From Paramyrothecium sp. XJ0827 (Eukaryota > Ascomycota > Sordariomycetes > Hypocreales > Stachybotryaceae): 64,000 bases of DNA. A program made the translations under genes and the position numbers. The notes under the pieces were generated by a model. It saw nothing but the letters and a program-made list of their open reading frames with translations. It did no database searches and was not told where the DNA came from. The DNA lies in NCBI GenBank assembly GCA_020881915.1, contig JAJFPB010000003.1:1364001-1428000 (forward strand), read 5' to 3'. Shown here in pieces: positions 48,069 through 58,902 of the stretch (the first letter of the stretch is position 1; every line of letters starts with the position of its first letter).

Positions 48069-48490
48069 AAGGCGTATGCGATGTACCGGGCGCGGCACAT
48101 GTAGGTATTCACTAGACATGGAAAGGATCTTAATGGCAGAATAAAGGTGTTTTGCTTGTATTACACCCGATGAAAGTCAAGGTAGAGAGACTCGGGACTA
48201 GATAACAGTCTAGACCTCGAAGAAAGAGAAATGATGCCGACGTGACATAGCAACTTAAGTTTTCCCCAAAATCCACCAACGCCTGCCCCCTTCCTTCGAC
48301 CAGGGTATCGCTTATCACGCTTCGTATGATCCTACACATGTTTCCTTCGACGTCGCGCACGACATTACCCGTTATTACCGCCTCGGCTGCATAGGACTGA
48401 TGTAGCTATGCAGCTCGGGAGATCCTCATTACCTTGCGAACCGACTCTTTAAGATGTTTACGCATTAAACAAACAACGAGATTCCATCAT
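48069..48490. other. Convergent 3' intergenic region
   Basis: This gap lies between convergent gene ends and no gene was recognised in it. Confidence 0.5.
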
Positions 48491-51336
48491 CTAGACGCCG
48501 CCGCCCATGAAGGCTGCGAGGTCGTCGAGGTCGAGTAGCTGTCGCTCGAATGCATGGCACAGCTCTGGTCCGGTCATGTCCTGGCTCGTCGTCTGCCCGT
48601 CCTTGGACGCGGCCACGCCGTTGGAGATAGTGTCAGGACTCTGCGCCTTGACATCTTGCGCCTGCATGGCAGCATGCGGGGCAGCGCCTGGCGGGGGAGA
48701 AACGGTTTCGGCTGCGACGGTATGACCGGAGTTGCCATTGATAGTGGTAACTCCAGGCCGGCGAGGAATGTTGACCGTAGGCGGCTCGCTCTCCTCGCGG
48801 GCCGATTCGGAGACGGAGCGAGTGGGGCCTGCAGGCTGGCCCGCCGCCGCCGCGTTCTGCTGATCGTAGTCCATGGCATCAGGATTGGTGTCAGCATTGG
48901 ATGAGATTTCATCCTTGATACCAGTCGGCGCACCGTTTGAGTTGGATCCGTGGCGGGAACGGACAGTCGTGGCCGCAGCGTCGTTGTTGAGAACACGCTG
49001 CATGACAGTGAGGTGCCGAAGCCAACTGCTCATCAAAGGCCAGTTCTCAGTACCATCATTCATGAAGCGCAGGCCGTCCTTCACAATGTGTGCGGCTGTC
49101 TCGACAGCATTGGGTGGAGTAAGACCTTTCAGCGAGAGGTACGCAACAGTGGCGCTCGCGGTGAAAGAGGAGAAGAGCATGAAGATCGGGAAGCAAGTGG
49201 CATGATCCTTCTCGGAACCAGACTCGACGGCATTCAGAAGAGAGATGGTGCCATGGCATGAGGTGAAGAGGCGGTCCACGAGGTCGTGGCACCTGGGGCT
49301 CATGCGAAACGACTCCAGGTTGAAGGCGGGATCAATAACCTCCTGTAGCAGTCGCCGGCGGTGCACGAATATGGTTGCGCAATGAAGCAAGCAGTGGAGC
49401 ATGGCGAAGGTGTAACCGGAGCCCATGGTCATGTGAAGGTTGATCTGACCAGGCTTGTCCACGAACTGCATAGGCAGGGATGATCGAAGGCTCTCGATGC
49501 GAGCGACAAGATCGACGCAGTCTTCCTCGCGGAAGCTCTGAAGAGTTGTGGATGTGAGCATGGCGACCACATCACGCCACATGGTTGAGGCAATCACGAT
49601 GTAACCAAACTCTCCAATTTCTCCATTGGGCGGGGTGGCGGCGTGCCGGGTGGGATCGAGGTGCTGACCAAGCGTTTTGACATAAACAGCATTGCCAAAG
49701 GCGAAGTTGATGTCGGAGCAGGGCAGCGGAACGTCGATGCTATCGTGATGAGAAAGTGCAGGGAATCGACCAGGAGTGCTTGTCAGAAGGCAGTCGAGGA
49801 TGTAGATCAGCCAGAGAGTACGGCGGGAGGACTCGTCGCGAAGGAACTGGTCATTCGTCTCCGAAGTATGATGGCTGTTAAGAATACGGTACATTTGTAG
49901 CATACGGGCTGCCTGGCCAAGGTAGATGTAGGCGCGGACGGCATTGCGCGTGCCCCATTCATGAATAATGATCAAACAGAGAGCTTGAATGTCGGCAAGG
50001 ATTGGATTATCCAAGTTCTGGTTGATGAGAGTGATGGCCTTGGCTGCGTAGGTCTCAGCGGCAGCAGTGGGGTTGCCATACCGCCGAATCAGACTTGGGG
50101 AGCTCCTATTCGAGAGTACCGATTAGCCAAAAGTTGTCGTTCGGATTCACAGCGATCAAAGCCTCCGCCTTGTGGGATCAGCTCCACGCAATGCGGGCGG
50201 TGTTGAGCCACGTGAAGTGTAGTATATGAGGCTGAAACTTACCGAGCAGCGCATGTCAGGAGGCCATAGACAAGAGATGGCTCAAGCGATGCGCTCTTGA
50301 GCTGCTGCACGAACGAGGGCTTGTGGAAGGCGACGCAGGCGGGGAATGTCTTGGATACGACGCGCTCGCACTCGGCAATCAATTCTGGAGTGAGCCTACG
50401 AGCAAGAGTGTCAGTCGGTGCTTCTAAACCCGTTCACCAACCCCGTCCACCGGGACGTCTCGGAATGCGGATTGGTCAGATAGCGCGACGGAAATGAGGC
50501 CCGTCGCCCGTACGCCAGGCCAAGGTCGAACATAGGGTGAGTTGTGTTGAGGGAAACGGGGCAGAAAAGCGGAGAATGGCAGGATATTGTCGGACCCTCC
50601 GCAAAAGCCGAACCGAGGATGCGGGCGGCATGAACGGGAGACGACACCCAAAAGGGACGAAAACGTGACCCCGGAGATTGACGAGGGGCAGGTTGTGCGA
50701 CTGATGCGCTCGAATGACCGCCCGGCCACTCGGAGGGACTAGGGTGGAGAGAAGACCGAAGCCAAGGGAAATAGGGCGGGTTAGGGGTAGTTTAGATGGG
50801 GGCAGCGGGGAAGGCGAGAAAGGAAGGACAAGGGAATCAAATGATGCTTAGGAGGGGGGGGGCCAAGAGATTCCAGGCGTGACGGTCGGCGAGGACCAGC
50901 AAGGGAGAATGATGATTGAGAATGTGTTCAGAGACGTGTGCATAGAGGCGGGGCCAACGGAAGAGAAAAAGAAAAGACAGGACAAGAGACAGGACAGGCG
51001 AGACAAGGAGAAGTGGGCAACTCACTTTTCGGAGGCGGCCTGGACGTGCCTAGCGGTTCCAGAGCCCACTACGGGTTGCCTAGAGTCTGAGGAGCCGGAG
51101 CCGGAGGCCGGGAGGCTTTCGCGCGAGGGTCGGTGAGGGTTGGCGTGGCGAGCAGGACTTTGGCCGTGGTGGTGGGCCATGCTCTCCGAGGGGAGGTAGC
51201 ATTCGTGCATGCCCTTTGCGCAGTTTTTGCACGGCGCGCGCCCGTTCTCGTAGACGCACTTCGTCTTGCCCTTGCGGCAGCGCACACAGGCGCCTCCGGC
51301 CCTGAGGGCGGTGGAGCGCACGACGCCCGACGACAT
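48491..51336 (-). CDS. Zn2Cys6 transcription factor with fungal_trans domain
   Basis: The exons 51336-51026, 50395-50243 and 50105-48491 give 692 residues. The finger near residues 16-45 has spacing C-x2-C-x6-C-x8-C-x2-C-x6-C (ACVRCRKGKTKC; APCKNCAKGMHEC). The middle fungal-specific domain is well kept (LTPELIAECERVVSKTFPAC; ADIQALCLIIIHEWGTRNAV; RRTLWLIYILDCLLTSTPGR). The C-terminus is low-complexity and ends in an acidic, Leu-rich stretch (LLDLDDLAAFMGGGV), a plausible activation region. Intron 1 is 630 nt against 137 for intron 2, so a small unrecognised exon or a regulatory element may hide there. High conservation of the middle domain suggests a gene kept throughout Pezizomycotina; the target pathway is not known to me. 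Confidence 0.88.
50396..51025 (-). other. Large (630-nt) first intron of the Zn2Cys6 gene
   Basis: Donor GTGAGT follows ...AASEK and acceptor GCTCGTAG restores K-L-T-P-E-L. The intron separates the DNA-binding finger from the rest of the protein. Its sequence is purine-rich on the plus strand around 50740-51000, i.e. pyrimidine-rich in the transcript. No conserved exon was recognised in it. Confidence 0.6.
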
Positions 51337-54300
51337 CTTCGCAGGCGATGAGTGCGCGACGTCTGCGCTGGGCGCGAATGAGATTTGAATGGTTGATAAG
51401 AGCGGCAAGAAGCCTGTCTTCACTCAAGCTGCGAGGATGGAGGAACCGACGCGTCAACTGTGCTTTTTGCGACGCGCGGTGACGGGCGGTAAGTGGCGTG
51501 AAGTCAGCCGGAGTTCGGCGCAAAACGTGCGGTGAGACCAGCAACGTTTTCCGGCAGCGGAAGCAGCAAAAAAATTCCCTGGATCGTTTCCAGGAGTCTT
51601 CGCCAGCTATGCGCGCTCAGAAGAAAATGAGATGCGGGCAAAGGGCTGCGTGGTGATGATGGTCGGAGCTGGTACCGGAGGAGACCAGCAGCGACAAACG
51701 GAGGGCAAACGGGGCCGCCGGGCGGCGCTTCTGAGTTCCAAGGGGTGGTTCGCGTAGGCTGCAGAGAGGTCACGCTCGAAAAACGTGAAGAGTCGCAACA
51801 CAAGGAAAAAAAGCGACCCGTTGCAGGACGCTCGCAAGGAAAGGAAACTCTGGATCACGGAAGATGGCGATGGGTCGTCGAGGTGATGGGAAGGAGGAGG
51901 GAAGGAGGGAGACGGAAGCTGGGGGGAGAAGCGAGAGAGGGCGAGGACAGTCGAACGGGGGCGGGCGACGGGGGCGGCGCGGCGCTTTGTGTGGGCTCTC
52001 GCTCGCGCTGGAGTGCTGGAAGTGATGGAGCTGGCGGGGGTGCCTCAGGGCTCAAGAGGGGACCTCCTCGGGGCGGGGGGGCGTGTTGAGCCCCTCTGTA
52101 CCTTCTGCCCTCGAGCGCTCCCTTTTTTTTCGTGGAGAGTGAAGAGAGGTACTCGTGTTTGGGGGGAGGGGTGATGGGCCACGGGCGGTGCGGCGGATCG
52201 GCTGTGGTTTGCCGGGGCCATGGAGGCTCCACTTTGCTCCCAGCCTGCTCGTACAGTGCCGTTGTTTCTTCCGTCCACACGGTGCGTTACGCGGGTCGGG
52301 TGTGGGTTTCGTCCTGTTTCTCCAAATGCCCCCCCCCCTCTCCCAAACCTAGACAGCGAGAGCTCTGAAGTATGTGTTCCTGCCGGCGCTTTGCAATCGC
52401 TCTGGACGGGTCAGGCGAGATGCCGGAGCGCATCCTCACAGACAAACGCATTATGTTCTGTCTTTTTCCCCGTCCCGTCCCGTCCCGTCCCTAGTTGGAA
52501 AGAGAAAATCGCATAGAGTGCTCGTGTGAACAAGGCGCGGATAGCTATGGCAAGTGCGGCGCGGCGCGGCGCGTAGGGCAAAGGAGAAGGTGATCGGCTT
52601 TCTGGGGGTGGAGGAGGGCACCCCTTGAAGCCCTCGAGAATCGGGTGTAGCACAATCGATGGGCAGCCAGCTGAGGTCTTGGGTGTGGATGCCGTGCGGC
52701 CAATCTGGCGCCTCCCGTCCCCTTCGCTTCCCCGAGCTGCGGCTGGTCGCCTTTCCTCCGCATCTCATTTCGCTGGACTGCCGAAACTTTCTGCGCTGGG
52801 ACCAAAGGTGCCGTCCGAGACCTGATGTGATGGCAAGGTCTCTGCCCTCCTGTTTTCATTTTCGCAATCTTTTGCGTAGCCGGTTGCGCGACGGAGTCAG
52901 ACAACAAGACCGGGCTTCTCCGCAGCGCCAACGGAGCAGGAGAACGACTTTCAACGGCAGGTTCCAGGTGGCCACGGGCGCACAACTGCGCAAGCCCACA
53001 CCTCGACCCCATCCCTGCTCTGCCCCGGCCTCCGCATTCAGTGTCGCACCCTTTGTTCGTTCTCGGCAGCCCTATTGATACAGCCCGCGGACTGCCATGT
53101 CGCTGCCACGCTTCGTCCGGGATGTGTGCCTGGCGCACAGTGCACGCGGACGGAGCGCCGCTGGGACGGTACCTCCGGAGTGTGGCATCTGTGGTGTGCC
53201 AGCCCGGCTGGCATGGAGAGAGGTGAGGTACCCGGAACGACCGCCCCAATAGGCAAGGTACCTACCTCACCTTCAGTTACCTCACTTGCTGAGGTGCCAT
53301 GGTGCCTGACCGTGGTGACTGAGCCAGACGTAAAACACCATTGTTTTACTCTCGGCATGCTTCACTTTTTTGTTGCTCAAGGATCGACGAGCAAACCGGT
53401 AGCCCGGCAATAAAAATCGCCTTATGCTACTTGATGGCAGCCGACCTTTGACGGCAAGTCCTCCCAGAGGGACCATAGGGGACCAGAGGGAAACCTGGCG
53501 TACCGTACTTAACTGCGCTCCGTCAGCCGTTGGCTGAGGGTGTTTTATGCCCTTCCCCAAATGGAAGGCGCCTGCACCCGTCTTACCTGGCTCAGGTGAG
53601 GTGCATGTACCGCTGGGCTCCGGGGCGCATTTTCAGGCACGAAAATCCTGCCCCAAACCGTCCTCCGACCTCCCGCCCGTTATTTCTCTCCTTCACCACG
53701 CCACCATGTCGCCAAAGCCTCCCAAAGCCAACAGCGAACCACGAAATGCCGCCGCAACGAGCGTCGACCGCGTCGCCAACTGATTGCTGATCGCGCGCTG
53801 AACTCCTGCTGTTGGTGCTGCTCGTCACGGCCAGGCACCACGGCGCAGCAGAAAGGAGCAGCACGCGGGCGGCTCGAGGCGCCTCCGCCGGCAGCGCCCA
53901 ATCGCGGCGAACGGGGCAATGCGGTGCGGGCAACCGAGACCGTGTTTGCTACCCCCCTTTTCCCTCCTCGTCCCAATCCTACCTGGTCTAATCGCCTGTC
54001 ATGACCACTTAGATCATCAAATCGGCCGGCATCTCGACCAGCTTGAAGTGGGGCCGGTCGCAGCCTTGCCGCAGCGTCGGTATTTTCGTCACAGTACGGA
54101 TTGCCGTCACAAAACCCAGGCTCCGTTCACCTCAATGGACCAACCCACCGTTCCATCGTCCCCAAACCTACCCGGCTAGTAGCTGACGCGGGTGATCCTG
54201 GCCAGGCCGCCCGCAATCTCCTGGCATAACCTTTTTCTTTTTCTTTTTTTTTTTCCCTTGAACAAGCCACCCCTCTGGAGCACAGCCATTTTCTTGCTGT

Positions 54301-57203
54301 TGCTCAGATGCCTAGAGTCGTGGCACTTGGCCATGACAATGAGAGTGTTGAATGACGCGGACTTGGTTGAGAAAACAGGCATTTACCCTTTCTCTCCCTT
54401 TTGCCATTCCTTGCGACGAGTCCCCATCCGAGACTCTCCAGGCAGACCGCGGAAGGGGGAAAAAGAAAGGAAATCCAACCCTGAAAGAATGCGCCACGCC
54501 GGGACCGAAGGAGGGGGAGCACCAGCCCAATCACACACCGTGTGCCAAACGAATCCGGGCTCTCAACCAACCAGCCGGCGTCAAGTCACAAGCCATGGCG
54601 CCGAGCCCGAGATCTTTTGCCCGGCACTTCCCATTTCTCGAATCCTGCCTCTGCCCTCCTGATGGTCATGCGCACCCCCGTCACTACAATATGCCATCCC
54701 GTACTGTGTCTATCATTTAGTGCACTGTGCGGCAGTCATTGGCAAACTTGACTGTAGCCCTGTCCCGACCCAGACTGATCGAGTTTTTCGCGACCAGTCA
54801 ATTCAGTCTTCATCAAGAAGATCGCCTCTTCCGGTGGTCTTGAACTTTGCTCATCTCCGCTACTTTCACATGCCTTTTGAGTGACTCTGGCCCAGAGAAA
54901 ACAGCAAATTTGGTTCGGAGCGATTGACCGGTTTGCCTGGGTTCCGAGTGGGCGCTGCCCCATGAACATCCGGGGAGCATCCACAATCTCCGCCCGATAG
55001 GGGATGTCAGACCAACCAACATCCTCGCCGGATTTCCCCCTCACTTCCCCGGCCGTCCTTTTTAGCCTGGGGTTGAGCCAATGCGACAAGTTGTGCTCCG
55101 ACCTGAACCCCCCGTTTACATAGTGCCATCGTACCGACCAGTTTGTGAAGACCGGCTGAGCTCCACCGTGCATCCCGGACCTGTTTCTTTAACTTTCGCA
55201 TGTGAGAGGGACGCTGGGCCGGAGGTCGTCCGTCATTTTGTGGATTAGTGGTCCCATAATTCCTGGACAAGGGTTGGCGCCTATTTTTGCCCCGATGGGG
55301 GCAAAATCCGGGTAGCCTTACTGTAGCTCCGGAAAAACCAAGTACGACGAGGCCGAAGCAAGCCTTTAGCACAATCGCCGGGCACCCGAAGCCAAAGAGT
55401 CTATGACCAGGACTATTTCGGGCACCATGTCCCTGGTCCTGGTGCATTTCTACTCCGCAAGGGCAGGCCACGATTGATCGTGATTAGTCGCCAAATCTGG
55501 CTCTTTTGGTGGCGGCCGCTTTTCAGTGTTGGCGGCTTCGAAAGGCTCCATCGCAAGCCTTATTCAACTCCCCTGCCAAGTTTAGACCCTAAACGATCGT
55601 TCGGAGTTAACAGCGCACATGAGTCCTGCTAGCGTGAGGCTCTACCATTTCCTTTTCCCGTACGCTGTTGTGCCGCAAATCCCAAGTCCGTCTCTTCCGC
55701 TTCGCACCGGAGTCTCACTTGCTTGCGATGCCTCCGGTCCGGAAATGGTAGTATTCTAAACCAGTGTCTCCGGTCCGTGTGCTTGACCTCATCATGCACT
55801 CCAGGTCCTGGTACCAGTCACCGCCACAAACTGCAAGCACCATGACGTACAGCCATCAAGTGCCGCCCTCGAGTCCTGCAGCCGCGGCTGCATTGATGCA
55901 TCATAAATCGGTTATGCCAGTTGATTTCAACCGCCCGGCCATCAAATTTTAATTCTCATCCAGCTGTGTGAGCATGGCCATCCGGGCGCAGCCGTACCGG
56001 ACCGGAGGATATACTCCTTCTCACGTCTTGTTTCTGAACAGCACATTTGGTTTAGAAGAGGCCTGGCAGGGAAGAAAAATCCATCAAATGCAGGTCGCCT
56101 TGCTGCGTAACATGCGGTAATCAGGCATCCAAACATGCCAAGGTCGATCTCACCAGCCGTTCCTGTTGGCATCACGATTCGACTCTCATCAACAACCGTG
56201 AAGGCTTCCGACTCCGGCACGATTGCACCATACCAATCATTTCCCTCAATATGTCAGATGACCTGGGCTCCAGGACCGCAGATGCAGCCTTTTTACCAGA
56301 AAACATCAGTCCGAAACAGGGTGAGTGTGCCAGCGGACAGCGTTGTCGGGGGCACTTCCTCCGGAAGGCCCATTCTTGGACGCCGGAGCCGGAGTGACGA
56401 CCGGCATTTCATATTGTTGCGACGACCATGTCTGGTACGCTAGCCAGCTTACTCTTTTGCACCTTCCAGGCCCAGTTTGGTGTCACAGAAGGATGAGGCT
56501 AAACAAGTGCTTCCAAACTGCCGGCGCTTGCAGTCTACTGTTGCAAATTTTCCGAAGTTGACCACGTGTGGCAGGTCCAGTGAAGAGGCGAGTTGAAGCG
56601 AGTTGACTTTGTTGTGACGCATTAAGTTAGCTACACTAGAAGGCGCCTTCAGCAAAATCTTGTCGCCTTCTGCAATTAACCTGAGCTTTGAGAAGGTATC
56701 AAGCCGAGGTATTGTTCCCTTGGCTGCTTCGAAACCCTCTGCCCAGATCCACATCATGGTACGCTGGCGAGACGGCTCCGGATGGGATATACCATCCGCT
56801 TCGTTTTGGAAGATCCCACCGTCGATCCATGTCTAGCGCCCGCGGCTCCAATCTTGGAATCGAGCCCACCAACCACGGCTGTATAGAGGTCACGAAGTGC
56901 TTCCCACATTGCAAAAGTCCGCGATTGTGCCGTCCCATGTATGTGGCAGCCGAACCAGGATGTATCAGAACCAGCCTTCGAAGCCACCCTTAATAAACTT
57001 GGCAGGAATTGCGGCAACCGGATTCCGAGTAATTAATTCACATGTTGACCTTGGGTGGGGGCTGCAACCTGTCGAGTATATCAGTTTGTACACTGCATAA
57101 TTTTGCCTGCTGCTCCGAGTATATATATCAGCGTGTGTCCGGCCTAAGTCGATGCATTTCCTCTCATGAACCAGCAACCGGTCTACCAACTTGTTCTACA
57201 ACC
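51337..57203. other. 5.8-kb gene-free region, GC- and homopolymer-rich
   Basis: No frame here has recognisable domains or convincing splicing. The part near the regulator gene (51340-53500) is GC-rich with short tandem motifs: CGTCC repeated at about 52470-52490 and GGCGC repeated at about 52557-52571. A pyrimidine run CTTTTTCTTTTT lies at about 54235-54256. A small frame at 53706-53783 starts MSPKPPKANSEP in a good context but ends after 25 codons. Towards 57200 it is the promoter of the AA9 gene. A very long leader, a non-coding RNA or a rapidly evolving gene cannot be ruled out. Confidence 0.5.
57120..57128 (+). promoter_or_regulatory. TATA-like element of the AA9 gene
   Basis: TATATATAT lies 76-84 bp before the AA9 start codon, the usual distance for a TATA box in a strongly inducible fungal gene with a short leader. 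Inferred from motif and distance only. Confidence 0.45.
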
Positions 57204-58006
57204 ATGAAGTTCTCCATCCTTGCCTCGCTGGCCCTCGCCGCCACTGCCCACGGCCATGCCATTCTCCAGGTTAGTTCCCTCTACTACTTGACCACTTGCT
57301 CTTCAACGACGGCAACTGATATCTTTGAAAGGCCATCTCCGTCAACGGTCAGAACCAGGGCCAGCTTACGGGCCTCCGTGCCCCCAACAACAACAACCCC
57401 GTGCAGAATGTGAACTCCAACGACATCGTGTGCGGCCAGTCCGGCTACACCAACTCTCAGGTCATCAACGTCCCCGCCGGTGCCCGCATCGGCCACTACT
57501 GGCAGCACGTTCTCGGCGGCCCTCAGTTCCCTGGCGACGTCGACAACCCCATCGCTGCCTCGCACAAGGGCCCTATCACCGCGTGGCTTGCCAAGGTCAA
57601 TAACGCGGCAACATCCTCGCACCAGGGCCTGCAGTGGTTCAAGATTGCTGAGGACAACCTCGACACCAACAGCGGCACGTGGGGCGTCGACCGCATGCTC
57701 CAGGGCGGCGGCTGGCACTATTTCAACGTGCCCCAGTGCATTGCCCCCGGCCAGTACTTGCTGCGCATTGAGCTGCTCGCTCTGCACAGCGCCGGCAGCT
57801 CCGGCGGTGCCCAGTTCTACGGCAGCTGCGCCCAGATTCAGGTTACCGGCAACGGCAACTTCAACCCCAGCCAGACCGTATCCCTGCCTGGCGCGTACAG
57901 GCAGAACGACCCCAGCATTCAGATCAGCATCTACGGCACCACTGGCAAGCCGGACAACAACAAGCGCGCCTACCAGGCCCCGGGTCCTCGACCCATCAGC
58001 TGCTAA
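57204..58006 (+). CDS. AA9 lytic polysaccharide monooxygenase
   Basis: The exons 57204-57269 and 57332-58006 give 246 residues. A signal peptide (KFSILASLALAATA) ends before His16, the N-terminal copper ligand of the histidine brace; an alternative cut would expose His18 (sequence HGHAILQ). The second ligand is the His of ASHKGPITAWLAKV, and the axial Tyr lies in QFYGSCAQIQV. VPAGARIGHYWQHVLGG and GTWGVDRML are typical AA9 blocks, and Cys pairs (IVCGQ with YGSCA, PQC with C-terminal ISC) fit the disulphides. No carbohydrate-binding module follows. The secreted enzyme cleaves cellulose or hemicellulose oxidatively; C1 or C4 preference cannot be told. Confidence 0.93.
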
Positions 58007-58830
58007 ACACTCTATCACGAGCTCTCCATCGTGATGAAATTGCTGAACTTGAGAATGGTATGAAAGGGCTACATAAGAGGCAGCGTGGCCGACTGCCTCA
58101 AATTGTACATAGGCCGCGAGCAGGCATGCATGATTCAGATCTTTCATGTCTGGATAGTCATATGACTTTGATTCTGAGCGTATATATTTCACCACAATAC
58201 ATACATACATAGTTTATCAGGAGCACCACCTGTGGCCATTGTGTTCCATGACTTTTCCAGAAAATTGCGTGTTGTGATGCCTAATGCTTCTTGAGTTACG
58301 TAGGTATACAAACCATAAGCGCGTAGGGCAAGACCGTAAATCCATTCATTTTGCCTAATTCCATCTCGCTTTGCTGCTTGCTCCGGCAACAAGAGTGGGA
58401 GAGGCGAGAGGCGAGAATCTCATTCGGCCATATAGGGTAGGCAACATCCTCGGAAAGCGGGCTACTTACAGACTGCACCGGCAGATTACCAGGCGTCTCA
58501 ACGGTTAAATGTAACGAAGGGCCGGTAGAAGAGAGGAAGTGAAGTAGTACAGCAGAAGAATGGAAGTTGATGTCAAAAGGAAAGGGGTTCGGGCGGACAC
58601 GACGTTTGTCATTGCGTGCTGGATTAGATGGGAATCGCTCGTCTAGACATGAAAATGAAATCGAGACTCCCTGGCTCACCAAGCTTCGCCAGCACAGTGA
58701 TTTAGCAACTAGTACTCCCTTAAACCAGCTTTCGATTTGAGAGAAAGGGCCAAAAGTACACACATACATACATGATCAGAAGAAGAATGAAGGAAAAATG
58801 AAAGACATCGTCTCCACGAGCAAAAAGAAA
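58007..58830. other. Intergenic between AA9 and tRNA-Glu
   Basis: This is the 3' region of the AA9 gene with a short ATACATAC run at about 58197-58209. No gene was seen. Confidence 0.5.
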
Positions 58831-58902
58831 CTCCGGTACTGGGAATCGAACCCAGGGCTGCTCGGTGAGAGCGAGCGATGTTAGCCACTACACCATACCG
58901 GA
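58831..58902 (-). tRNA. tRNA-Glu (anticodon CTC)
   Basis: The minus strand folds as a 72-nt cloverleaf. The acceptor stem TCCGGTA pairs with TACCGGA, followed by discriminator G. The D-arm contains TGGTGTAGTGGCTAACA, the anticodon stem GCTCG/CGAGC closes loop CTCTCAC with anticodon CTC, and the T-arm is CCTGGGTTCGATTCCCAG. B-box GGTTCGATTCC and an A-box-like stretch are present. There is no intron. The sequence agrees with eukaryotic tRNA-Glu(CTC). Confidence 0.93.

Noticed and set aside
53706..53783. Small frame MSPKPPKANSEP... with good start context
   Set aside because: It stops after 25 codons and no donor site extends it into a conserved protein; kept only as a remark under the gene-free region.
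57284..58210. 308-codon minus-strand frame over the AA9 gene
   Set aside because: It is a codon-bias shadow, composed of Val/Ala/Gly repeats with no domain; the plus-strand AA9 gene explains the region.
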